Positions 1-7,038 of a stretch of DNA of 11,344 nt are shown piece by piece; the stretch's first letter is position 1, and each line of letters opens with the position of its first letter. A program made the translations under genes and the position numbers. Below the pieces are notes generated by a model. It did not search any database, was not told the DNA's origin, and saw only the letters and a program-made list of their open reading frames with translations. Source of the DNA: Bacillota bacterium. Its GTDB lineage: Bacteria; Bacillota; Clostridia; Saccharofermentanales; UBA5734. The stretch lies in NCBI GenBank assembly GCA_023438965.1, contig JAEXPB010000313.1, positions 1 to 11,344 on the forward strand, in the 5' to 3' direction.

Positions 1-137
1 AACTCGAATTTCCCACCCCGCGGAGCGGGTTGGCTTTTGAGGCGGTGCTGTCTGACAAGCTGAGGCGCGTAGCGCCGCGGTCAGACACCCCGCGAAGCGG
101 GGATAAGCGCCCAAAAAGCCTGTGGGAAATTCGAGTT
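1..137. repeat. Nested palindromic element with 16-bp terminal inverted repeats and three GNA mini-hairpins
   Basis: The arms 1-16 (AACTCGAATTTCCCAC) and 122-137 are perfect reverse complements. Inside them lie hairpin A (17-21/25-29, loop GGA), an interrupted stem (32-38/114-120 and 41-44/108-111, with two mismatches), an inner stem (49-56/80-87) capped by hairpin B (64-68/72-76, loop GTA), and hairpin C (88-93/97-102, loop GAA). About 51 base pairs involve 102 of 137 nt, all nested without pseudoknots. Every small hairpin has the core GC-GNA-GC, a sequence known to form unusually stable single-stranded DNA mini-hairpins. There is no coding frame or U-tract of note. The element abuts the stop codon of the UroD-family gene. 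Likely a non-autonomous MITE/REP-like dispersed element; a structured RNA or a 3'-end stabiliser for the leftward transcript are alternatives. The structure is certain, the class is inferred. Only one copy is in the window. Confidence 0.75.
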
Positions 138-1239
138 AATACCGCCCGTATTCCTCGACCAGATCATAGACCAGCTTGATGCGCTGCAACCGGGTGCCCG
201 GCGGCACCTGGTCGCCGGCGGACTGAACCAGGCGGCTGGAGATCCGACGCAGGTCCAGCCAGGCGCGAACATGGGCGATGAATTCTTTTTCCGGGGTTTC
301 CGGCAGCCACATGACCGGCGAGATGCCGCCCATGATGACCATGCGGTCACCGGCTTCGCGCCGGATCCCCTGCGGGTCCAGATCACCGGACGGCTGGGGT
401 GTGCAGGCGTCGGCAATATCGATGCCGGCCTCGGCCAGCAGGCCGATCAATCCGTGCATCCGGCCATCGATATGGGCGGAGACGGTCTTGCCAGCCGTAT
501 GCAGGCAGCCCGCCAATTCAGTATAATGGGCCAGGCTGTAACGCCGGAAAAGATCGGGCGGTTGGACATCGCCGGACAGATTGTCGGTAAAGATCAGGTG
601 CGGCGCCGGTGATTGGGCGTACAGCCGAACCAGTTCCAGGTGCCGGCGATTGTATGTTTCGATATAGCGGCCAACCAGTTCCGTCTCATCGGCGATTGCA
701 TAGATCGTATTTTCGACGCCCATGTAATAGGAGATCAGCGAACCCAGGCCGGTATAACCCAGGCTAGGAAAGCCCAGGCCGATGTCCTGTCCGATGGCTT
801 CGATCTTTTCCCAGTTTTCATATCGGGAGACATAAATCCGGTTTTCCATCGCACAGGTCAGGATGACCAGATCATCGGGGCTCTCCACCAGCCGCTTGAC
901 AATATCCCATGAATAGCTGACCGGATTCCAGCGGCGGATCATCTGGAGCGAACCGAGCGGCGTGCGATAATTCTCGATTACCTGCTCGCCCTGCAGCAAC
1001 CGCTCGTGTATGACGCCGCCCGTATACTGCTCCGCATGCAGTGACCCGACCTCAACATACCAGCCAGCCTTGACCTCCCGGTGCAGGGCGGCCATCTCGG
1101 GCGAGCAATTGTTGACTGTGAATAAATTCCAGATCTGGCCCGACTCCGCGCGATACCAGTGCCCAAGATCGGCAAACCAGGGGACACGGTCGGGAGTCTT
1201 TCCCTGCAGGACCAGCAAAAGTCGTTCCCGTTCAGTCAT
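136..1239 (-). CDS. Uroporphyrinogen decarboxylase (URO-D) family protein, substrate unknown
   Basis: A 367-residue protein, normal length for the family, with the URO-D fold signature. It opens with a RERLLLVLQGKTPDRVPWF segment (5-22), has HIDGR at 256-260, a D-A-C-T-P turn at 278-281, GGIS at 304-307, and ends SAGDQVPP (340-347) followed by EEYGRY, the usual end of this branch. It lacks the His-x-Cys zinc motif of the MtaA/MtbA corrinoid methyltransferases, so it is neither clearly a methyltransferase nor a heme enzyme; no other heme-pathway gene is present. It is probably cytoplasmic, with no signal peptide. The start ATG overlaps the end of the upstream propeller gene by 8 nt and has an AGGAG ribosome-binding site inside that gene, so the two are co-transcribed and probably translationally coupled. 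Its TAA stop borrows two bases from the palindromic element at 1-137. Family call strong, function unknown. Confidence 0.85.
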   Translation of the reverse strand: MTERERLLLVLQGKTPDRVPWFADLGHWYRAESGQIWNLFTVNNCSPEMAALHREVKAGWYVEVGSLHAEQYTGGVIHERLLQGEQVIENYRTPLGSLQMIRRWNPVSYSWDIVKRLVESPDDLVILTCAMENRIYVSRYENWEKIEAIGQDIGLGFPSLGYTGLGSLISYYMGVENTIYAIADETELVGRYIETYNRRHLELVRLYAQSPAPHLIFTDNLSGDVQPPDLFRRYSLAHYTELAGCLHTAGKTVSAHIDGRMHGLIGLLAEAGIDIADACTPQPSGDLDPQGIRREAGDRMVIMGGISPVMWLPETPEKEFIAHVRAWLDLRRISSRLVQSAGDQVPPGTRLQRIKLVYDLVEEYGRY

Positions 1240-3952
1240 GTTCTTCTTCTCCTGTCAAGGTCACCGCAGTGATCCGCGGTGTGTTCAAGCTGTTCACGGC
1301 GCCCAGCGCCAGCCGGTATTGGACCAGCCGACCCGTTGCCGGCTGCCGGATCTGCTCGCCCCGCTCATACCAGGTTGCGGCGCTGCCATCCGGGCCGGTG
1401 AAGGCTGTCTGGTTCAATTCATCTCTGGTTTCCGCCATCCGGGCCTGGGCCTTGACCCAGGTTTTCGCCGGGATATCGGCTTCCCAGCTGATATGGCTCA
1501 GAACAGTATCGGCCGGCATTTCGATGATCGAGGACGTGTAGTATTCCTCATTGCCCCGGTCCCGGATATTGCCGACATCGACGCCCACCATGTCATGCGG
1601 GCCAAGTGAAGGCAGGTAGCTGCGGTTCTCTTCGCTAAAACCCGCCGGACCATTCCACCAGATTGCCGCCTCAGCCCGGTGATTGCCATAAGCCCGGTGG
1701 CTGGACACGATCAGGTCGACATAGCCGTCCTCGTTCAGGTCGCAGGCCAGCGATGCCGAGGAGGAATGGGCAAAGATCCGTTTCCGGTTGGTGACCGAGA
1801 AATGGCCGTGGTCGTTCCAATATATATAGGAATTAATATCCCGCTCCCGGGCATTGAAATAGCAGGAAGCAAAAATATCGAGACAGCCATCCTGATTCAG
1901 ATCGGCAATCGTCAGGTTGTTGACCTGGTAACAGGGCAGCTCGCAGCACCGGCTGGCCGAGAATCCCGCCGGGCCGCCCCAGAAGATGAGGATTGATCCT
2001 TCCTGGTCCTTGTTTTTATGCTTGCTGGCCCGAGTGCCAATGATCAGGTCCAGCCAGCCATTGCCATTCAAGTCCGCCGCCCGGGCTGTCAAGCCCCGCT
2101 CAACCGGCAATTTCTGGCAGCGCTCCAGACTGAAGCCCTGCGGACCGCCCCAGAAGATCAGCGTTTCATACTGGTTGCTGACCGGCACGCAGAGATCCAG
2201 CCAGCCGTCGTTGTTGAAATCAGCGAGGACCGGCCAGAGCAGGCCGCAGGCCACCTCGGGGGGCGCAATGGTCAGGGTCTGGGAATTGGCCGGCGAGTAG
2301 CCCTGCGCGCTGCCGTACAGGACCGTTACCACATTGCGGTTGAGTTCCGGTTGCTGATTGCAGGATGTGAAGATAATGTCCAGATAACCGTCCCGGTTGA
2401 TATCGGCCACCTGGCCGCCCCAGGACAAATAGGTCGGGACGGCGGTGCTGTTCTGCGGATCCAGGCCGCCGGGCCCGCCCCAGTAAATGCTGGACGGCGG
2501 CAGCAGGAACGGCTGGTCTTCGCCATTGTTGATCAGCAGGATATCAGTATAGCCATCATCATTGAAATCTGCCGGAATGATCGAGCCGGGCGAATGTCCG
2601 GGCAGTTCGACCCGGCGGTCCGGCCGGTAGCCATCGGCTCCGCCGAGGAAAATGTAGGCCGGGACATGCCCGTATGTGCTGCTTTGCTGGTGATTGACCA
2701 GGATCAGCTGCCGACCCCGGCCATTGCTACCGGCCGCCAGGATATCGACGGCATCGTGGGAGGTGAAGCGGAGCGGTTCGGCGGCAATGCCGGCCGGGCT
2801 GCAGGGGTACAGCAGCGACTCCGTGGTAAATTGATGTTCATTGCGGCCCTGGCAAATGGCGATATCGCCGCAGCCATTGCCATTGAAATCGGCGATGATC
2901 ACATCCCGGGCCGTTTTGACCGGCAGAAAAGCGGCGCTTTCGAGCCGGAAACCGCGGGAGCCGCCTGTCAGGACGATCGCCCTTTCCTGATCCGCATTCG
3001 GACGGGACAGCAGGACTAAGTCATCTTGTCCATCTCCGTCGATGTCGCCCGCTGCCGCGGACAGGACGCCTTCGACCGGGAAGGTCATCGCCGCCGCGAA
3101 CTTGCCATCCGGGCCCAGCTGCATCAAGCGGGCGGCTTCCCAAGCGCAATACAGCAGGTATGTTTGGCCGTCAATGGTCAGGATCTTCGGCCGCGCTGCT
3201 TCGGCATACTTCAGGTTGCCGCCACCGAAAGGATGGATTTCAAAGCCGGCGTCAGCAGTCCTGGTGCCGACAAAAGCCGGTTCCCTGGCTGAGAGGCCAT
3301 CCGGTCCGCCCCACAAGACGACCCAATCGCCATTCCGGATCCGGGCATACAGGTCGGCATAGCCATCGCCGTTGATATCGCCGCCGGCAATATGGGTCAG
3401 GTCGATCGCCAGATCCTGGTAATGATTGCGCAGGAAGCCGCCGGCCGTCTGGTAATAAATGCGCAGCTGGCCGTTCTCGATGATCAGGGCAATATCGCAG
3501 CGTCCGTCGCCGTTGAAATCACCGCAGGCCACACCCAGGCAGCCCGGTGCCGGCAGGTCGATCCGCCGGTCCTCGCTGAGGCCGTCCGGACCGCCGTAAT
3601 AGACATAGGCGGCTAAATCGCTGAGGTGGCCGTTTTGGTCGGCGCCGATGACCAGGTCATCGTAACCGTCCCCATTTAGATCGGCTACGGCCGCTGCGCG
3701 GGCGCCGTCGGTCAGCAATTCCCGGATATCCGGATGCGGGCCGGTACATTGATCGATCACGGTCAGCCTGGGCTTCTCGTTATAGTCATGGCTGTTGGTG
3801 ATCATGATGTCGAAGCAGCCATTTCCGGTGGTGTCGAAACGGAAGATCCGCTGCAGAATGCCCCGGGCGGAAACATAAAGGTTCTGTCCGGCGTTGCCGA
3901 AAGTGCCTTGGGCGAAATCGGCAAATCCATGTTGCGTACAGGTCCAGGTCAT
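1232..3952 (-). CDS. Large FG-GAP/VCBS-repeat beta-propeller protein without signal peptide
   Basis: A 906-residue protein made almost wholly of ~54-residue FG-GAP/VCBS repeats. Twelve calcium-binding DxNxDGxxD-type loops start near residues 40, 91, 145, 192, 303, 355, 462, 517, 578, 627, 684 and 738. Degenerate copies sit near 409 (GSNGRGRQL) and 792, and one blade near 248 has no loop. The 752 residues from first to last loop equal about 14 repeat lengths, which fits two seven-bladed propellers. WGGP-x-GFS turns recur between loops. Residues ~805-902 form a separate region (W823, GPDG 853-856, QYR 878-880, TP 891-892) resembling a beta-sandwich module appended to similar proteins. The N-terminus (MTWTCTQHGF) has no signal peptide or membrane segment, unusual for a family that is normally exported. 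An AAGAAGG-like ribosome-binding site supports this start. It is the first gene of a unit with the URO-D family protein. Role unknown; carbohydrate or protein binding is possible. Confidence 0.88.
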   Translation of the reverse strand: MTWTCTQHGFADFAQGTFGNAGQNLYVSARGILQRIFRFDTTGNGCFDIMITNSHDYNEKPRLTVIDQCTGPHPDIRELLTDGARAAAVADLNGDGYDDLVIGADQNGHLSDLAAYVYYGGPDGLSEDRRIDLPAPGCLGVACGDFNGDGRCDIALIIENGQLRIYYQTAGGFLRNHYQDLAIDLTHIAGGDINGDGYADLYARIRNGDWVVLWGGPDGLSAREPAFVGTRTADAGFEIHPFGGGNLKYAEAARPKILTIDGQTYLLYCAWEAARLMQLGPDGKFAAAMTFPVEGVLSAAAGDIDGDGQDDLVLLSRPNADQERAIVLTGGSRGFRLESAAFLPVKTARDVIIADFNGNGCGDIAICQGRNEHQFTTESLLYPCSPAGIAAEPLRFTSHDAVDILAAGSNGRGRQLILVNHQQSSTYGHVPAYIFLGGADGYRPDRRVELPGHSPGSIIPADFNDDGYTDILLINNGEDQPFLLPPSSIYWGGPGGLDPQNSTAVPTYLSWGGQVADINRDGYLDIIFTSCNQQPELNRNVVTVLYGSAQGYSPANSQTLTIAPPEVACGLLWPVLADFNNDGWLDLCVPVSNQYETLIFWGGPQGFSLERCQKLPVERGLTARAADLNGNGWLDLIIGTRASKHKNKDQEGSILIFWGGPAGFSASRCCELPCYQVNNLTIADLNQDGCLDIFASCYFNARERDINSYIYWNDHGHFSVTNRKRIFAHSSSASLACDLNEDGYVDLIVSSHRAYGNHRAEAAIWWNGPAGFSEENRSYLPSLGPHDMVGVDVGNIRDRGNEEYYTSSIIEMPADTVLSHISWEADIPAKTWVKAQARMAETRDELNQTAFTGPDGSAATWYERGEQIRQPATGRLVQYRLALGAVNSLNTPRITAVTLTGEEEHD

Positions 3953-3972
3953 TGCTTTGCCCTTCTTTCCTC

Positions 3973-3988
3973 TATCGATCCATCGATA
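3973..3988. promoter_or_regulatory. 16-bp palindrome at the putative promoter of the propeller/URO-D unit
   Basis: TATCGAT-CC-ATCGATA is a perfect inverted repeat with 7-bp arms and a 2-bp centre. It lies 21 nt upstream of the propeller gene's start and overlaps a possible -10 box read on the minus strand (TAGTAT, 3986-3991). I see no convincing -35 box at 16-18 nt spacing. This position is where a repressor would block transcription start, but the binding protein is unknown. The 174-nt gap between the alcohol dehydrogenase and this gene shows no strong terminator. The symmetry is certain; the operator role is inferred. Confidence 0.4.
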
Positions 3989-4126
3989 CTAGCACAGGCC
4001 AAAAGGGTACTCCAGCAACCCGCTTCTGATTTTGTCTATTCTGTTTGGATTTACCTGATCAATCGCAGTCGCTATTGGCGCGGCAGATCGTTTGAATCCG
4101 ATTGATCCGAACGCGTTTCATCCCCA

Positions 4127-5155
4127 TCAGGGTTTCAACAGTATTTTAAAGCCTTCCCTTTGGACAGCCATGTCAAATCCCCGGCTCCATTCCTGGAGCG
4201 GCAAACGGGCGCTGATCAGCGGTTCCAGATTCAGCTTGCCCCAGGCCAGCAATTTCAGCATGATCGGCCAGGTCGTCCGGGCGGTCGCAAACGCCGTCGT
4301 ATGAACCAGCTCTTTATAAAGGATCTCGTCGAATTCGCAGCTGACCGGTTTGCCATAGAGTCCGACCTGCACCAGATTGCCCCGCTTTTTCAAGGCCTTG
4401 ATGCACGCGCCCAGCGAAGGCGCCGCGCCGGCGCATTCATAGGCAACATGGACGCCCTGGGGGGCCAGCTCGCGAATCAGGTCCGGCAAGGCCCGCGGAT
4501 CGGCCACCGTGGCGTCGGCGCCCAGGCGTCTGGCCAAGGCCAGGCGTTGTTCGTCAGCCGGCGTGCCGGCTACGATAGCCAACGCGCCCTGGGCTTTGAC
4601 GAGTTGGAGGACGATCTGCCCGATCGTGCCCGGCCCCGAGATCAAGACTGTATCGCCGGCCCGGATCCGCGAGTTTTCGATCACGGCGCGCACGCAGCAG
4701 GCCACCGGTTCGGCGATCGCCAGCTGGTCGGAGCCGAGATAATTGGACGGCACCTTAAAGGCCAGATGGGCGGGGATCACGAGATACTCGGCCATGGCGC
4801 CATTGACGCCGGAACCGATCGATTTGCGCTGGTCGCACAGCATAATCAGGCCTTGCCGGCAATACTCGCATTGGCCGCAAGTGACTGCAGCCGTCAGAGA
4901 AATAACCTGGTCTCCTTCCTGGAAGCCGGTGACGTCGCTGCCCATGCTCTCCACGATCCCCGTGTATTCATGGCCGAGCACAACCGGCGGCACACAGGCA
5001 TACTCGTCGTTCATGATATGGATATCGGTGCCGCAGATGCCGGCGGCCATGACTTTAACCAGCAGTTCGTCCTTGTGCGGAACCGGCTTGGGCAGGTCCC
5101 GGATCTCCAGCCCGTTTTTCTGCCTGCCCGTCGCGAACTTGACTAATGCTTGCAT
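4127..5155 (-). CDS. Zinc-dependent medium-chain alcohol dehydrogenase (sorbitol/threonine dehydrogenase-like)
   Basis: A 342-residue protein, the usual length for zinc MDRs. Catalytic-zinc ligands are visible: C41 (in GICGTDIH), H62-E63 (LGHEYTG) and E149 (AEP). The structural-zinc lobe has C93, C96, C99 and C107. The Rossmann nucleotide-binding loop is GPGTIG at 174-179. The residue after beta-2 is not the Asp typical of strict NAD enzymes (VAGTPADEQR follows), so the cofactor is uncertain. It should oxidise a secondary alcohol or polyol to a ketone or aldehyde in the cytoplasm; the substrate cannot be fixed. The start at 5155 is chosen because a GGGGGGA ribosome-binding site falls in the 13-nt gap after the aldehyde dehydrogenase stop and the protein then begins MQALVKFATG as in the family; the in-frame ATG at 5194 would overlap the upstream gene and add a non-conserved leader. 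Second gene of the aldehyde dehydrogenase operon. Confidence 0.9.
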   Translation of the reverse strand: MQALVKFATGRQKNGLEIRDLPKPVPHKDELLVKVMAAGICGTDIHIMNDEYACVPPVVLGHEYTGIVESMGSDVTGFQEGDQVISLTAAVTCGQCEYCRQGLIMLCDQRKSIGSGVNGAMAEYLVIPAHLAFKVPSNYLGSDQLAIAEPVACCVRAVIENSRIRAGDTVLISGPGTIGQIVLQLVKAQGALAIVAGTPADEQRLALARRLGADATVADPRALPDLIRELAPQGVHVAYECAGAAPSLGACIKALKKRGNLVQVGLYGKPVSCEFDEILYKELVHTTAFATARTTWPIMLKLLAWGKLNLEPLISARLPLQEWSRGFDMAVQREGFKILLKP

Positions 5156-5168
5156 AAGCTTCCCCCCA

Positions 5169-6692
5169 TCATGACCCGCCGCCGACCGAACCATCCCAGG
5201 TATTGACCTTTGTCTGCTTCTTTTCGTCCTCGTCGAACCATTTCGTTGTCACGCATTTGGTCTCGGTATAAAAGGCAACGCCGTCCCGGCCCAGCGCGTG
5301 CAGGTCGCCGAAGAATGACTGCTTGTGCCCGGCGAAGGGGAAAATTCCGACCGGCACCGGGATGCCCACATTGACGCCGACCATGCCGCCGTGCGTCCGC
5401 CGGGTGAATTCGCGGGCATAATAGCCGCTCTGGGTGAAGATGACCGACCCGTTCGCAAAACGGTTCCTGTTCATCAGTTCGAGTCCTTCCTCGAATGTTT
5501 GCACCCGTTTGACGCATAACACCGGGCCGAACACCTCGTCGTCGCCGATCGCCATCCCCGGCTGAACATGGTCAAAGATCGTCGGCCCCAGATAAAAGCC
5601 ATTCTCAAAGCCCTTGACCTCTATCCCGCGGCCATCCAGGACCAGCCGGGCTCCAGCCGCAATCCCCTGCTCGATCCAGCCGGTCACGGAGCGGCGATGC
5701 GCGGCCGTCACCAGCGGACCCAGTTGCGATGTCCGGTCGTACGCCGGTCCGACTTTCAATTCGCTGGCGTATTGGACCAGCAGCGCCACCAGTTCATCGG
5801 CAATGCTCTCCTGCGCCACGATCACCGGCAGGGCCATGCACCGTTCCCCGGCGCAGCCGAACGACGAATTGATGATGCCCCGCGCTGCGCGCTCCAGTGC
5901 CGCGTCTTCCAGCACCAGGCCATGGTTCTTCGCTTCCGTGAGCGCCTGCACCCGCTTGCCGTTCGCCGCCGCCGTCGCGTAAATATGCTGGCCAACCGAC
6001 GTCGAACCAACGAAGCTCACCCCGCGGACATCCGGGTGCGTCAGGAACAGTTCCGCTTCGTTCCGGCTGCAGGTCAGGATGTTCAGCACGCCGTCCGGCA
6101 AGCCGGCCTGCTGCCAGAGCTCGGTCAATCGCAGCGCCGTCATCGGCGTCATCGACGCCGCCTTGATCACCATCGTGTTGCCGGTCGCGAGGCATAGCGG
6201 CGCCATCCAGCCCATCGGGATCATCCCCGGGAAGTTGAACGGCACGATCCCGGCGAACACGCCCACCGGTTCCCGGTAGGATACGGTGTCATAACCGGTC
6301 GAGGTGTTCATCAGCGAATCGCCGAGCATCAGCGTCGCCGCGCCGCAGGCAAACTCCACCGGTTCCTTGACCTTCAGGATGTCGCCCATGGCCTCTTCCC
6401 AGACCTTGCCGTGTTCCCGTGCGCAAAGATCGGTCAGTTCGTCCATGTGCCGGACAACCAGGTCGCGGAAATTGTACAGCACCTGTACCCGCTTCATCAC
6501 CGGCGTCGCCGCCCAGCCCGCGAAAGCCCGCCGGGCGGCCATGATCGCCGATTCCACTTCCGACGCCGTGCAGCAAGGCGTCTGGGCCAGCACTTCTCCG
6601 GTGCTCGGGTTATAGATGTCCATATACCTTGCGGTTTTCGATTCCAGCCATTGCCCGTCAACGAAATACTTGAGTTTCAACACTTGGCCCAT
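5169..6692 (-). CDS. Aldehyde dehydrogenase of the methylmalonate-semialdehyde dehydrogenase (IolA/MmsA) type
   Basis: A 507-residue ALDH. Key parts: oxyanion Asn N153 in FNFP (152-155), K177, FVGSTSVG (227-234), catalytic C285 in GERCMA (282-287), EVFGP (386-390), and a C-terminal FPFAGHKQSFFGDLHALGRD that matches the IolA/MmsA family closely. Members of this family usually oxidise a semialdehyde to an acyl-CoA with NAD. Two positions differ from textbook members: GAKNH is EAKNH here (253-257), and the usual KPSE is KAAS (177-180). This may mark a subgroup with another substrate, and no inositol or valine catabolic gene is nearby. The ATG has an AGGAG ribosome-binding site. A promoter lies at 6782-6810, leaving a leader of roughly 80 nt. 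The alcohol dehydrogenase follows after 13 nt, suggesting two oxidation steps in series. Family certain, substrate not. Confidence 0.88.
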   Translation of the reverse strand: MGQVLKLKYFVDGQWLESKTARYMDIYNPSTGEVLAQTPCCTASEVESAIMAARRAFAGWAATPVMKRVQVLYNFRDLVVRHMDELTDLCAREHGKVWEEAMGDILKVKEPVEFACGAATLMLGDSLMNTSTGYDTVSYREPVGVFAGIVPFNFPGMIPMGWMAPLCLATGNTMVIKAASMTPMTALRLTELWQQAGLPDGVLNILTCSRNEAELFLTHPDVRGVSFVGSTSVGQHIYATAAANGKRVQALTEAKNHGLVLEDAALERAARGIINSSFGCAGERCMALPVIVAQESIADELVALLVQYASELKVGPAYDRTSQLGPLVTAAHRRSVTGWIEQGIAAGARLVLDGRGIEVKGFENGFYLGPTIFDHVQPGMAIGDDEVFGPVLCVKRVQTFEEGLELMNRNRFANGSVIFTQSGYYAREFTRRTHGGMVGVNVGIPVPVGIFPFAGHKQSFFGDLHALGRDGVAFYTETKCVTTKWFDEDEKKQTKVNTWDGSVGGGS

Positions 6693-6781
6693 CCTCTTTC
6701 TCCTCGGTTGAATCGACTAAGATCATGTTTGAACGAAGGTTTTCCGAGACATTTTCCAAATTGTATTATGGTATTGTCTTA

Positions 6782-6810
6782 ATCTTATCTGCAACATTTC
6801 TCATTGTCAA
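6782..6810 (-). promoter_or_regulatory. Sigma-70/A-type promoter of the aldehyde/alcohol dehydrogenase operon
   Basis: On the minus strand, a perfect -35 box TTGACA (6805-6810) and a -10 box TAAGAT (6782-6787) are separated by exactly 17 nt. Transcription would start near 6775, about 80 nt upstream of the aldehyde dehydrogenase ATG. The box-to-box sequence is identical at 22 of 29 positions to the promoter of the LacI-family gene (8025-8053). Confidence 0.7.
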
Positions 6811-6817
6811 GCGACAA
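6804..6817. promoter_or_regulatory. Inverted repeat overlapping the -35 box, possible operator
   Basis: TTGTC-AAGC-GACAA has 5-bp perfect arms and covers the -35 hexamer of the dehydrogenase promoter. The arms are the same pentamers as the core of the GntR operator at 8184-8198, but with 4 nt between them rather than 1. Part of the symmetry comes free with a TTGACA box, so the evidence is modest. Confidence 0.3.
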
Positions 6818-6893
6818 CTTTCATACAGCTCTTACTGAATTTACGCCGGCAATCTTAGCGCAAGTCTCATGCTGTCCGTTTGGTCAGGCAGCC

Positions 6894-6922
6894 AAAAGCC
6901 CCGGGATTCTGATCCCGGGGCT
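6894..6922 (-). terminator. Intrinsic terminator of the LacI-family gene
   Basis: A perfect 11-bp stem (6897-6907 with 6912-6922; AGCCCCGGGAT arms) with a 4-nt loop is followed, on the minus strand, by a short TTTT tract. It lies about 70 nt past the second in-frame stop of the regulator's reading frame (6991-6993) and upstream of the dehydrogenase promoter, so it separates the two units. The U-tract is short, so termination may be incomplete. Confidence 0.75.
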
Positions 6923-6990
6923 CATTCTGCCGGTCGCTCATCCGGTTTCGGCGCGTCCCGTTTCCGGACTGATACCTGGGACTTAGCCAG

Positions 6991-7038
6991 TCATTCGACC
7001 GGCGCGACGCTGTCCCGTTCCGTCAAGATCGGCGATTA
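6991..7038 (-). pseudogene. In-frame C-terminal tail of the LacI-family gene cut off by a TAA
   Basis: Reading on in the regulator's own frame past its TAA (7036-7038) gives SPILTERDSVAPVE and then TGA at 6991-6993. LacI-family proteins normally end with a segment like IVLPxELxxRxS; here IRSIV precedes the stop and SP-ILTERDS follows it. The conserved tail is therefore still present and uncorrupted, and the stop replaces what is usually a leucine. One base change (TTA to TAA) would explain it. With the tail, the protein would be about 334 residues including the position now occupied by the stop, the normal family length. Confidence 0.7.

Noticed and set aside
1..137. The palindromic element as a CRISPR array or plain intrinsic terminator
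   Set aside because: There are no repeated units with spacers, and no U-tract follows the outer stem; nested inverted repeats fit better.
2018..3019. Long plus-strand open frame opposite the propeller gene
   Set aside because: It is antisense to a clear FG-GAP repeat protein, its composition mirrors the repeats, and it has no recognisable domain or ribosome-binding site.
4001..4020. GGGT/ACCC hairpin followed by TTTT (minus strand) as a terminator after the alcohol dehydrogenase
   Set aside because: The stem is only 4 bp with a 9-nt loop, too weak to call.
4160..5146. Plus-strand open frame opposite the alcohol dehydrogenase (328 codons)
   Set aside because: It is a shadow of a GC-rich gene with all zinc and Rossmann motifs on the other strand; its translation is low-complexity and unlike any family I know.
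5156..5194. Upstream ATG at 5194 as start of the alcohol dehydrogenase
   Set aside because: It would overlap the aldehyde dehydrogenase and add a non-family leader; the ATG at 5155 has a strong ribosome-binding site.
7036..7038. Recoding of the LacI TAA as an amino acid
   Set aside because: TAA is not used for selenocysteine or pyrrolysine, and other genes here end normally with TAA; a nonsense change is simpler.
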